A DNA stretch of 64,000 nt, from contig NZ_KV917371.1 in NCBI RefSeq assembly GCF_002019635.1, positions 1-64,000 of the forward strand, read 5' to 3'. The notes below the pieces were generated by a model. It was not told the origin of the DNA, made no database searches, and saw nothing but the letters and a program-made list of their open reading frames with translations. This stretch comes from Metabacillus halosaccharovorans. GTDB taxonomy: Bacteria > Bacillota > Bacilli > Bacillales > Bacillaceae. The position numbers were made by a program, and so were the translations under genes. Below are positions 7,407 to 15,440 of the stretch, in pieces. Within the stretch, counting starts at the first letter, position 1, and every line of letters begins with the position of its first letter.

Positions 7407-8312
7407 ATGGAATTGCGCCAACTGTATACGTTTCAAACAGTTGCAACAACTTTAAATTTCAGTAGAGCTGCTGAAGCACTAAACTACGTCCCATCCAACG
7501 TCACAATGCAAATAAAAGCATTGGAGGAAGAACTTGATGTTCGTCTCTTTGATCGCTTAGGAAAGCAGCTCGTTCTCACCACTGAGGGTAAACGTTTTTT
7601 AACTCACGTCCAGGAAATTCTAAACAAATTGGAGGAAGCTCGCAGCGTCCTTCATGATAATGAAATTCTAAGCGGTACCCTAACAATCAGTGCCAATGAG
7701 GTTGTTTGCGCCTATCGACTTCCAGATGTCTTTAAACTTTTTCGTTCGAGGCATCCGGGAGTTCGTATTATCTTCCGCTCCGTTCCAAATCAACTACTCA
7801 AACAAACGCTCTTTGAGGGAACCTCGGATGTTGCCTTTATACTGGACGAACCGATTCGATCAACGGGACTTGCAACGGAACCATTGACGGAAGAAACGTT
7901 TCGCTTTTTCGCCGCACCAGATCACCCACTTGCGAAACAACATGTATTACAGCTTGAAGATTTCCACGAAGAAGTGTTTCTTATTAATGAAAAGGGCTGT
8001 CCCTATCGAACGATGTTTGATCGAACATTTAAGAAAGGAGACATTGATCGTATTTCCTCTTTAGAGTTTCAAAGTGCCGAAGCCATTAAACAATGTGCAA
8101 TTTCGGGAATCGGTATTGCCTTTCTTCCTGAAATAGTAACTAAAGTCGAAGTTGAACGAGGTGAACTTATTGCTCTTCCTTGGCGAATTTCAGACTTGGA
8201 TGTATATACACAGATGTCATGGCATAAAGACAAGTGGCTTTCACCGATCATATTATCTTTCATAGAAGCAGCAAGGGAGGTTTTGAAGATAGAGGAGAAC
8301 AATAAGATCTAA
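7407..8312 (+). CDS. LysR family transcriptional regulator
   Basis: The 301-residue protein has the typical N-terminal winged helix-turn-helix (MELRQLYTFQTVA, then LNFSRAAEALNYVPSNVTMQI) and a periplasmic-binding-like effector domain from about residue 90. AAAGGAGG precedes the ATG. It is transcribed away from the MetX-like hydrolase with a long inverted repeat in between, the classical LysR arrangement for controlling the divergent neighbour. The effector is unknown. It ends in a terminator that includes its stop codon. Confidence 0.92.
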   Translation: MELRQLYTFQTVATTLNFSRAAEALNYVPSNVTMQIKALEEELDVRLFDRLGKQLVLTTEGKRFLTHVQEILNKLEEARSVLHDNEILSGTLTISANEVVCAYRLPDVFKLFRSRHPGVRIIFRSVPNQLLKQTLFEGTSDVAFILDEPIRSTGLATEPLTEETFRFFAAPDHPLAKQHVLQLEDFHEEVFLINEKGCPYRTMFDRTFKKGDIDRISSLEFQSAEAIKQCAISGIGIAFLPEIVTKVEVERGELIALPWRISDLDVYTQMSWHKDKWLSPIILSFIEAAREVLKIEENNKI

Positions 8313-8341
8313 ATAGTGTAAACTATTTAGATCTATTGTTC
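8297..8341. terminator. long bidirectional hairpin overlapping the LysR stop codon
   Basis: AGATCTAAATAGT (8305-8317) and ACTATTTAGATCT (8322-8334) pair perfectly around GTAA. The stem extends outward through GAACAAT/ATTGTTC with one bulged A, giving about 20 bp. A run of T follows at 8344. Confidence 0.85.
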
Positions 8342-8369
8342 TAGATTTTTTTGAGTCGGTCGAAATCGA

Positions 8370-8891
8370 TCATATGCCTTTTTTAATTGGCACAAATAAA
8401 TCGACCTTGCATTTCCCTTCCGGGTCATCCTCGGGATTGTTCATATTAAATTCAAGATTATATCTATCATAGTCTGCATCATAATCACTATTTAGCAGCC
8501 ATTGTTCGAACATGAATTGATATGCAATATTTAATTTTTCAGGTGTATCATAAAATTGATATAAAGCATACAGCCCACCATCTATCATTTTATATTGCAT
8601 ATCATTATGTTTCTTTTTATCAAAATCCTCCGGAATTGTAACACAAGCATCGTGACGACAATTGTAACCTTCCACTAATTCTGGATTGTCTAAAGATATT
8701 CCTATAAAACGTTTATACGGCGAAAAAAGTCCATTATTTACGGCCCAATATATCAATTTCTCCCAATGTTCTTGTGGTTCAAAGTAACTTCCAACACGTC
8801 TAATAAATGCTACTTCGCATTCAGGTAACTCTCTTATTGAAATATTTATTTTCCCAACTCCTCGAATAGAATAGAAATAAACAATCATCAT
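8370..8891 (-). CDS. GyrI-like small-molecule-binding protein
   Basis: The protein (173 residues from the upstream ATG) has the GyrI/SbmC or AraC-effector fold pattern: ISIRELPECEVAFIRRVGSY at the start, a central GYNCRHDACVTIP strand, a GGLYALYQF strand and the final KVDLFVPIKK. Stand-alone members bind toxins, dyes or drugs, and some protect DNA gyrase. The ATG at 8891 has no ribosome binding site. CGAGGAG at 8858-8864 is eight bases before an in-frame ATA at 8849, exactly where family members begin, so the original start codon may have mutated. It is not clearly part of an operon. Confidence 0.78.
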   Translation of the reverse strand: MMIVYFYSIRGVGKINISIRELPECEVAFIRRVGSYFEPQEHWEKLIYWAVNNGLFSPYKRFIGISLDNPELVEGYNCRHDACVTIPEDFDKKKHNDMQYKMIDGGLYALYQFYDTPEKLNIAYQFMFEQWLLNSDYDADYDRYNLEFNMNNPEDDPEGKCKVDLFVPIKKGI

Positions 8892-8932
8892 TTGCTATTC
8901 ATGTTAATTCTCTCTATATATTAAAATCCCTT

Positions 8933-9790
8933 CTAATCTTCCTTTTTCATATTACTAAAAATATTTTTAAGCACTTCTAAGATTCCTTTAGAATAATCTG
9001 ATTGTGTCACCTTATGATGTAAACTCCTAGCTTCTGCAGTTGCATTTGCTAATAAATAGCCATGTTGAACCGTTTTTAGCATTTCTATATCATTACCACT
9101 ATCGCCAAAAGCAATTGTGTTAGTAAGAGGAACTTTGTAAAGGTTCATCACAAACTTTACTACCTCTTTTTTACCTGTATACTTAGGAATAAAGTCAACA
9201 TCAAATGCACTTTCTGGGTCTCCTGCATTTGGATTACAACGGTTTATATTTAATCCAATACCATTTATTTTTGCTAAATGCCTAATTATATTTAAATCAT
9301 GTTGAGTTTGTGTCTGGGAGCTCATATAGTAGTAATAGTTGAATTTGTAACGCTTTTGACCTAATTGTGTTTGCTCTACAAGTTTTATTCTAAATTGATT
9401 ATTAAGTTCTCTCACTAACTCCGTTATCTTGTTGCTTGTGAAATTAGAATTCTGTAATCTGCTTTCCCATTCCTTATTAGCAATTAATTGACCATTTTCT
9501 CTTACATCATAAACTTCAGTTCCTAGGTTACTTGCTATAAAATGAGGACTATAAACCATTTTTGTTCGTTCCACTTTATGAACAATCTGATAAAGATCAC
9601 TACCAGTTATCCATCCAATTTTGACGGCCTGTTCATTGGAAAGTTCGTTTAGGTACTCCTCTAGCTCATATAAACTGTTCAGTTGCTCTTCAGTACAAGC
9701 ATGAGGATAATACGTTTCATCAAAATCAAAAAAGATTAAATACTTGACCTCATTAGAAACAGAAAAAGATTTATTAAGTTTAAAATTCAT
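8933..9790 (-). CDS. HAD-IIB superfamily hydrolase (sugar-phosphate phosphatase-like)
   Basis: The 285-residue protein has HAD motif I as FFDFDETYYP (nucleophile and acid/base Asp), motif II in IGWITGS, a C2-type cap in the middle, and motif IV as FGDSGNDIEML. This fits Cof/sucrose-phosphatase-type enzymes that dephosphorylate sugar phosphates in the cytoplasm. It is divergent from a LacI-family gene, and a LacI-type operator lies between its -35 and -10 elements, so expression is probably repressed until a sugar signal appears. The substrate is not known. Confidence 0.85.
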   Translation of the reverse strand: MNFKLNKSFSVSNEVKYLIFFDFDETYYPHACTEEQLNSLYELEEYLNELSNEQAVKIGWITGSDLYQIVHKVERTKMVYSPHFIASNLGTEVYDVRENGQLIANKEWESRLQNSNFTSNKITELVRELNNQFRIKLVEQTQLGQKRYKFNYYYYMSSQTQTQHDLNIIRHLAKINGIGLNINRCNPNAGDPESAFDVDFIPKYTGKKEVVKFVMNLYKVPLTNTIAFGDSGNDIEMLKTVQHGYLLANATAEARSLHHKVTQSDYSKGILEVLKNIFSNMKKED

Positions 9791-9821
9791 CGTTTACACC
9801 CCAATCATTTACATATTAAAA

Positions 9822-9851
9822 AGATAAATGATGGGAGCGGTCCCAGGTCAA
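9822..9851 (-). promoter_or_regulatory. HAD gene promoter with an embedded LacI-type operator
   Basis: On the minus strand TTGACC (9846-9851) is followed 17-18 bases later by TTTATC/TTATCT (9822-9828). The spacer contains TGGGAGCGGTCCCA (9832-9845), a near-palindrome with a central CG typical of LacI-family operators. The divergent lacI-type gene starts at 9873, so the site could control both genes. Confidence 0.65.
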
Positions 9852-9872
9852 TACTTTTTTTCGAGGTGCATA

Positions 9873-10859
9873 ATGGTTACTATATATGATATTGCGCGAT
9901 TAAGCGGTGTTTCAAAATCTACAGTTTCAAGAGTGCTTAATAACCATCCTTACATTTCAACTGAAAATAGAATGAAGGTCGAAAAAGTTATTGAAGAGCT
10001 AAATTATGTTCCAAATTCTATAGCTAAGCAATTTCGTCAAAAGCAAACAAAGTGTATAGGTATCCTCGTCCCTGATTTAAATCACCCCTATTTCAGCCAA
10101 CTCGTTAGTTCCATTTCTTCGGAATGCAACAGAAAAGGATTTAAAACTGTAGTACATCAAACCTTTTCAAGCAAAAAATTAGAAAGAGAAGTCTATACCC
10201 AACTTCGGAACAAGGAGTTGGATGGGATTATTTTGACATCTTCGCTTTTATCAGAAGAAGAGATTGCTGAATGCACACAGAAGAATTTACTTGTTGCTTG
10301 TAATGAAGATTTTTCAGGAAACTATTTTGACGTCTTTTGCTTGAACGAGGAAAACGTAACCTTTGAAGCAACTACATATCTTCTAAATAAAGGCTTAACA
10401 AAGATAGGATTCTGCTCAGATAATATCGATACTCCTTCTCAACAAGCAAGATTAAGGGGTTTTATTCTTGCTCATGATAAAAAAGGATTAAATCATACTA
10501 AGGATTATATATTTAATCAAATTTCAACTGTAGAAAATGGAATCACATTAGGTCTACGACTTTTCAAAAATCGTTTAGAAATTGAGGGGATTATCGCTGG
10601 AAGTGATTTTGTAGCTGCTGGTTTAATAAAATCTGCAGAAATACATGACATAAAAATACCACAGGATTTTTCAGTTATCGGTTTTGACAATCATCCCATA
10701 TCATTGGCTACTACTCCACAAGTTTCTACTATCTGTAATCGTATAAAGGATATGTCTAATGACTTAGTAGATCATATGGCAAATAAGATTAATGGTAAAA
10801 AACAAATTCCTGTCAAAAAAATCTATAACGGAAAAATTATTATTAGGGAATCTAATTAA
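9873..10859 (+). CDS. LacI family transcriptional regulator
   Basis: About 328 residues from the ATG at 9873. The N-terminus MVTIYDIARLSGVSKSTVSR is the LacI helix-turn-helix, then a hinge (NYVPNSIAKQFR) and a periplasmic-binding-like domain beginning CIGILVPDLNHPYF. An upstream ATG at 9828 would add 15 residues with no homology and would overlap the operator; GAGGTG at 9863-9868 fits the chosen start. It probably represses the divergent HAD phosphatase and itself through the operator at 9832-9845. The ligand is not evident. Confidence 0.92.
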   Translation: MVTIYDIARLSGVSKSTVSRVLNNHPYISTENRMKVEKVIEELNYVPNSIAKQFRQKQTKCIGILVPDLNHPYFSQLVSSISSECNRKGFKTVVHQTFSSKKLEREVYTQLRNKELDGIILTSSLLSEEEIAECTQKNLLVACNEDFSGNYFDVFCLNEENVTFEATTYLLNKGLTKIGFCSDNIDTPSQQARLRGFILAHDKKGLNHTKDYIFNQISTVENGITLGLRLFKNRLEIEGIIAGSDFVAAGLIKSAEIHDIKIPQDFSVIGFDNHPISLATTPQVSTICNRIKDMSNDLVDHMANKINGKKQIPVKKIYNGKIIIRESN

Positions 10860-11010
10860 CAAATTGATTAGATTTGCAAGTCATATATTTACAAATAAAT
10901 TGGCAGCTACTATTGGAGCATTTCATGTTTAATACACTCATAGTATTACATAAACATATTTTCAACTTCATTTCCTACAAGTTTTTTTGATATTTTACAG
11001 TCTACCCATG

Positions 11011-11040
11011 AAAAAGAGCGCTATTGGCTGCGCTCTTTTT
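11011..11040. terminator. bidirectional terminator between lacI-type and hxlR genes
   Basis: AAAAAGAGCGC and GCGCTCTTTTT form a perfect 11-bp stem with an 8-base loop. It serves the two converging genes ending at 10859 and 11084. Confidence 0.9.
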
Positions 11041-11083
11041 GGAGCTTGCCTTATATTACACCTAGCACTCTTTTTAACCATCA

Positions 11084-11449
11084 TTATTTGGCAGCATCCT
11101 CTGTGAATGTTGTGTGTTCTAAATATTTTTTTCGATAATTCTTTCCCCACTCGTACATTGACTCTAAGATCGGCATTAATGTCTTCCCTTGTTCGGTTAA
11201 AGAGTATTCCACTTTTGGAGGTACAACAGCGTATACTTCACGATGGACGATTAAGTCTTCTTCGAGTTCTCTTAACTGATTGACTAACATACGTTGAGTG
11301 ATTCCTGGAATCAATGATTTTAATTGGTTGAAGCGCAGTGTTCCATCCTTTCCTAAATGCCACATGATCAGCATTTTCCACTTTCCGCCAATCACTTGTA
11401 AGGTTAGTTCTTTTTCACAATTAAATATCTTCTCATCAAAACGGCTCAT
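11084..11449 (-). CDS. hxlR: HxlR family regulator, probable activator of hxlAB
   Basis: About 121 residues from the ATG at 11449 (GAAGGAGG before it). The sequence is a textbook HxlR winged helix: [40 protein letters not shown], and [16 protein letters not shown]. In B. subtilis HxlR activates hxlAB in response to formaldehyde through a conserved cysteine; a cysteine is present here near residue 10 (FNCEKE). The gene is divergent from hxlA, as in B. subtilis. The specific symbol rests on this context. Confidence 0.88.
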   Translation of the reverse strand: MSRFDEKIFNCEKELTLQVIGGKWKMLIMWHLGKDGTLRFNQLKSLIPGITQRMLVNQLRELEEDLIVHREVYAVVPPKVEYSLTEQGKTLMPILESMYEWGKNYRKKYLEHTTFTEDAAK

Positions 11450-11474
11450 GGGTTCCTCCTTCGTATACTCAATA

Positions 11475-11547
11475 GCAGTTAGTATACTTTTATACACTAT
11501 ATGATTTAAAAGTGCGTACTTTTAGTTTTGAACAATTCTAATATAAT
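11475..11547 (+). promoter_or_regulatory. hxlAB control region
   Basis: The -10 box TATAAT is at 11542-11547. No good -35 is visible 17 bases before it, as expected for an activator-dependent promoter. GTATAC occurs at 11463-11468 and 11482-11487, with a related GCGTACTTTTAG at 11515-11526, candidate HxlR sites between the divergent genes. Confidence 0.55.
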
Positions 11548-11594
11548 TGATACTGTAAGAAAACACAAACAGTCGAGGTTAAGGAGGAAATAAG

Positions 11595-12236
11595 ATGAAA
11601 CTACAACTAGCATTAGATTTAGTTAATATTGAAGAAGCAAAACAAGTGGTGAGTGAAGTTCAGGAATTTATAGATATTGTTGAAATTGGTACACCAGTCG
11701 TTATTAACGAAGGATTAAGAGCGGTGAAAGAAGTAAAAGAAGCATTTCCAGACCTTACAGTATTAGCAGATTTAAAGGTTATGGATGCCGGGAGTTATGA
11801 AGTGTTGAAAGCGTCTGAAGCAGGTGCCGGAATTGTCACAATTCTTGGTGCAACAGATGATGCGACAATTAAAGGTGCGGTTGAGGAAGCGAAAAAGCAC
11901 GGAACTAAAATTCTCGTTGATATGATTAATGTAAAAGATATTGAACAACGTGCAAAAGAAATTGATGGTCTGGGTGTTGATTACATTTGCGTACATACCG
12001 GATATGATCTGCAGGCTGAAGGTGAGAATTCGTTTGAACAACTACGCACAATTAAACGTATTGTATCAAATGCAAAGACTGCTGTAGCTGGCGGTATTAA
12101 ATTAGAAACACTACCAGAAGTTATTGCAGCCGGGCCTGATTTAGTGATTGTTGGCGGCGGGATCACAGGGAAAGATGATAAGAAAGCTGTCGCATCTGAA
12201 ATGCAAAAATTAGTAAAAGAAGCTACTTTAGTCTAA
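11595..12236 (+). CDS. hxlA: 3-hexulose-6-phosphate synthase
   Basis: The 213-residue protein matches HPS over its whole length: MKLQLALDLVNIEEA at the start, the catalytic DxKxxD-type motif in LADLKVMDAG, VDMINVKD, and the phosphate-binding AGGIK and VIVGGGITG near the end. It condenses formaldehyde with ribulose 5-phosphate to 3-hexulose 6-phosphate, the first step of the ribulose-monophosphate route, in the cytoplasm. AAGGAGG precedes the ATG. hxlB follows after 13 bases, so the two form an operon probably switched on by HxlR in response to formaldehyde. Confidence 0.96.
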   Translation: MKLQLALDLVNIEEAKQVVSEVQEFIDIVEIGTPVVINEGLRAVKEVKEAFPDLTVLADLKVMDAGSYEVLKASEAGAGIVTILGATDDATIKGAVEEAKKHGTKILVDMINVKDIEQRAKEIDGLGVDYICVHTGYDLQAEGENSFEQLRTIKRIVSNAKTAVAGGIKLETLPEVIAAGPDLVIVGGGITGKDDKKAVASEMQKLVKEATLV

Positions 12237-12249
12237 TCGGGTCAGTTAT

Positions 12250-12807
12250 ATGGAGACGTCTTATTATCTCTCAAAAGTATTGGAAGAGTTAAACCATTCT
12301 GTTCAATATATCACGGATGCTAATGCCGAGAGTTTAGTTCAAGCCATTAGATCCGCAAATAAAGTGTTTGTTGCCGGTGCTGGCCGTTCAGGTTTTATGG
12401 GGAAATCATTTGCCATGAGAATGATGCATATGGGGATCGATTCATATGTTGTCGGCGAAACAGTTACCGCTAATATTGCAGAAAATGATTTACTTATTAT
12501 TGCATCTGGATCAGGAGAAACAAAAAGCTTAGTATCGATGACTGAGAAAGCAATAGGTTATAGAGCTAAAGTTGCTGTTGTTACTATCAATCCTGAATCC
12601 ACTATTGGAAAACTAGCGGATATTGTTGTCAAAATGCCCGGTTCACCTAAAAACCAGGAAACGAGCGAGTATCAAACCATTCAACCAATGGCATCCCTTT
12701 TTGAACAAACTTTGTTACTGTTTTTCGATAGTTTAATATTAAGATATATGGAACTGGAAGGATTAACTTCTTCGTCTATGTTTAGTAAACATGCTAATCT
12801 CGAATAA
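12250..12807 (+). CDS. hxlB: 6-phospho-3-hexuloisomerase
   Basis: The 185-residue protein is a single SIS domain: VFVAGAGRSGFMGKSFAMRMMH at the sugar-phosphate site (shown in pieces: VFVAGAGRSG, then KSFAMRMMH), DLLIIASGSGETKSL in the middle, and a conserved C-terminal QTLLLFFDSLILRYME (acidic end). PHI converts 3-hexulose 6-phosphate to fructose 6-phosphate, feeding formaldehyde carbon into central metabolism. The ribosome binding site is weak and lies close to the hxlA stop, suggesting translational coupling. Confidence 0.96.
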   Translation: METSYYLSKVLEELNHSVQYITDANAESLVQAIRSANKVFVAGAGRSGFMGKSFAMRMMHMGIDSYVVGETVTANIAENDLLIIASGSGETKSLVSMTEKAIGYRAKVAVVTINPESTIGKLADIVVKMPGSPKNQETSEYQTIQPMASLFEQTLLLFFDSLILRYMELEGLTSSSMFSKHANLE

Positions 12808-12819
12808 CAGAATGTTTTT

Positions 12820-12858
12820 ATAAGCAGAAAGGTAAAGATATCCTACCTTTCTGCTTAT
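12820..12858. terminator. bidirectional terminator after hxlAB
   Basis: ATAAGCAGAAAGGTA and TACCTTTCTGCTTAT are perfect 15-base complements with a 9-base loop, between the convergent hxlB and SDR genes. Confidence 0.9.
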
Positions 12859-12887
12859 ATATTTTGTTCTCACAAAAACATCCTCAA

Positions 12888-13937
12888 TCAAAATGTCTCG
12901 CTTTTCTCCTTTTGGAACCAGGCATCTAGCAACTGTCGCTCTTTTTCACGCGATATCCCTGTTTTTCGTTTTGAATCTTGTCTCTCTTTCTCCCATTGAT
13001 ACACATCACGTATGGTTTCTTTAAGGGGACGGAAGGAAAGCCCGACGTCTAAAGCTTTTTTTATACTAATCCCCATATTCCACGGTTCAGTTTCTCCTTC
13101 TAACGGGAAATGTTCTGGGATCCATAACGGCATTTCCGACCACGGTTGTACTTTGTGATCAAGTACAAATTGTTCATCTACCCAGACAAATTCAGCATCT
13201 CTGTTTGCCACCGCTTTACACGTGTTTAAAAGCTCTTCCATCGACAATTCATAATCAGGGCCTGTCACATTAAACGTTCCAGCTTTCTTTTTTTGCACCA
13301 TATCGAACACCCATGTGGCAATATCTCTTACGTCGAGCAGTTGAATTGGACGTTCCGGTCTTCCCGGTACCACGATCTTTCCACCTTCTGCCACTCGCTG
13401 AACCCAGTACGGAAGCCTATCCGTATAGTCAAACGGTCCGACAAGCTGCCCTGCTCTGATATGCAACACACGCCCCGGCCAGTATTTCTCTGCCTCTGCT
13501 TCACACAGTACTTTTAACGCTCCATATTGCTCATAAGGAGAAATTCTCCCTTCCTCAACGTCTTTCAATATATCTTTCAATCGATCATGTGGGATGGACT
13601 GTAAATGATAGTCCTCCGATATATTAGACGGAACCCAATCTTTATAAACAGAGATGCTAGAAATATATGTATAATGGTCAATTGTTTTCCCTAGCACCGC
13701 TGCAATCTTTTTCATTTGGTGGGGAGCGAATCCACATGTATCCATAACGACATCCCATTTCCTGTTTTCGAGCTGTGATACATCTCCGTCTCTATCACCG
13801 ATGAGCTGCTCCACTTCGGAAAACACCTCTTTATTGTTCCCGCGATTAAATAGAGTGATTTCATGCCCTCTTTTTAATCCTTCTTCTACCAATGCTTTTC
13901 CTAAAAAACGAGTTCCTCCTAATATAAGAACCTTCAT
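12888..13937 (-). CDS. atypical extended SDR / NAD-dependent epimerase-like protein
   Basis: The 349-residue protein starts MKVLILGGTRFLGKAL, a Rossmann GGxxFxG motif, and continues with ITLFNRG, VVMDTCGF and YTYISSISVY, then an YxxxK-type region (YEQYGALK) and PYWVQRVAEGG in the substrate half. This resembles the CSP41/isoflavone reductase-like group of extended SDRs rather than classical epimerases. The product has not been assigned a reaction; neighbours (hxlAB, serine hydrolase) give no pathway. It is monocistronic and convergent with hxlB. Confidence 0.82.
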   Translation of the reverse strand: MKVLILGGTRFLGKALVEEGLKRGHEITLFNRGNNKEVFSEVEQLIGDRDGDVSQLENRKWDVVMDTCGFAPHQMKKIAAVLGKTIDHYTYISSISVYKDWVPSNISEDYHLQSIPHDRLKDILKDVEEGRISPYEQYGALKVLCEAEAEKYWPGRVLHIRAGQLVGPFDYTDRLPYWVQRVAEGGKIVVPGRPERPIQLLDVRDIATWVFDMVQKKKAGTFNVTGPDYELSMEELLNTCKAVANRDAEFVWVDEQFVLDHKVQPWSEMPLWIPEHFPLEGETEPWNMGISIKKALDVGLSFRPLKETIRDVYQWEKERQDSKRKTGISREKERQLLDAWFQKEKSETF

Positions 13938-14176
13938 AATTTCCCTCCATTCCTTTCATTGCCTAAAAAATATATTCGTTTTATCTAACGTTTATCCTTC
14001 TTATAAGGTTTTTTAAATAACGTTTTTTAGATTAAGGACTGAAATCTAAAGCACTCGCTTGCTGGGCATGCATAAAACATAGAATAATTAGAATCTTGTG
14101 ACAAATAGCAATTAATGGTTAAATGGAAGTATCATCTATTTTTTGCAATCCGATGCTTCATAAGGAGGGAATCTGT

Positions 14177-15340
14177 TTGAAATCTTTTGAAAAGCTACAC
14201 CCATTATTAAAAAGCTTTGTCGAGAAAGGTCCTGCTGGATGTGCCTGTTCCGTAACCTATCAAGGGCAAACAGTATTTGAAGATTATATTGGCTATGCTG
14301 ACCTTGAAATGAGAAAACCAATTTCAACAGATACGATTTATAGAATTTATTCAAACACCAAAGTGGTCACATGTGTGGCTGCCCTTATTTTATATGAACG
14401 GGGGATGTTTTTGCTGAACGATCCTCTTGAAGAGTATCTTCCTGAATTCAAAGAACTAAAAGTTTACCATAGAAATCAGAACGGAGAGTTGGCTATCATT
14501 CCCTCTTCAAAATCAATCAGGGTTAAAGATCTCTTCATGATGACCTCTGGTTTAACCTATGGAGGGGAAGGAAATGAAACCGAACGTCAGGTTACATTAG
14601 CACTCAATAACTATAACAACGACAAGGGGTCTGAGAATTTAGATGTAAGAACCCTCTCCAAAATACTAAGCGATATTCCACTTGCCTTTGAACCGGGGAC
14701 AAAATGGCACTATGGTTATAGTCATGACGTATTGGGAGCACTAATTGAAGTATTATCCGGTAAATCATTTGGAACGTTTTTAAAAGATGAAATTTTTGAT
14801 CCCCTGGAAATGAAGGATACATTTTTCAAGGTTCCCGAGGAGAAAAAAGAACGTCTTTGCAGCCTTTATAATCGTAATGAAAATGGGGAGCTAACAATAA
14901 ATTCTTTAATGGATGGGAATTATCAGCCAGAAGCCAGGTTTGAAAGCGGTGGCGGTGGTTTGCTGTCTACGTTAGGCGACTATAGTCGATTTGCCCATAT
15001 GTTGGCAAACGGAGGTGAGCTTAACAATGTCAAGATTTTAAGCAGGAAGACGATTGAACTAATGTCCACCAATCATCTACAGCCAGAAGTGTTGCCATCC
15101 TATAATTGGGACTATCTGAAGGGCTATGGTTATGGATTGGGTGTTAGAGTCATGATCGATCCCGCGTTAGCTGGCAGTAACAGTTCAATCGGAGAATTCG
15201 GATGGTGTGGTTTAGCTGGCACGTGGGTCATGATCGATCCAAAAGAAAAGCTTTCTGCTGTGTATATGCAGCAAATGCTCCCTAACTTTGAGGCTTACCA
15301 TCACCCACGGCTTCGCTCGGTTATTTATAGTTCGATTTGA
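14177..15340 (+). CDS. serine hydrolase, class C beta-lactamase fold
   Basis: The 387-residue protein (TTG start) has the catalytic SxxK in YSNTKVV, a second-motif tyrosine in WHYGYSHDVLG, and a glycine-rich ESGGGGLLSTLGDYSRF region, as in EstB-type esterases and penicillin-binding-protein-like hydrolases. No signal peptide is present, so it is probably a cytoplasmic esterase rather than a beta-lactamase. AAGGAGGG at 14162-14169 is seven bases before TTG at 14177; an ATG at 14123 would add 18 unlikely residues and has no such site. The gene stands alone. Confidence 0.85.
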   Translation: MKSFEKLHPLLKSFVEKGPAGCACSVTYQGQTVFEDYIGYADLEMRKPISTDTIYRIYSNTKVVTCVAALILYERGMFLLNDPLEEYLPEFKELKVYHRNQNGELAIIPSSKSIRVKDLFMMTSGLTYGGEGNETERQVTLALNNYNNDKGSENLDVRTLSKILSDIPLAFEPGTKWHYGYSHDVLGALIEVLSGKSFGTFLKDEIFDPLEMKDTFFKVPEEKKERLCSLYNRNENGELTINSLMDGNYQPEARFESGGGGLLSTLGDYSRFAHMLANGGELNNVKILSRKTIELMSTNHLQPEVLPSYNWDYLKGYGYGLGVRVMIDPALAGSNSSIGEFGWCGLAGTWVMIDPKEKLSAVYMQQMLPNFEAYHHPRLRSVIYSSI

Positions 15341-15399
15341 AAAAAAACGACTTCCCACACCTTTATTGATGAAAATTAACTCCCATATGAAGGTGAAGA

Positions 15400-15436
15400 A
15401 CGGGCCTCCAACTAATGTCGGAAGCCCGTGTTTTTT
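15400..15436. terminator. terminator between serine hydrolase and GH43 genes
   Basis: ACGGGC and GCCCGT pair with extension through TCC/GGA, and the plus side is followed by TTTTTT. It lies between the convergent genes ending at 15340 and 15441. Confidence 0.7.
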
Positions 15437-15440
15437 AGGA

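Noticed and set aside
14177-15340. True beta-lactamase
   Set aside because: No signal peptide is present and the motifs fit EstB-type esterases.
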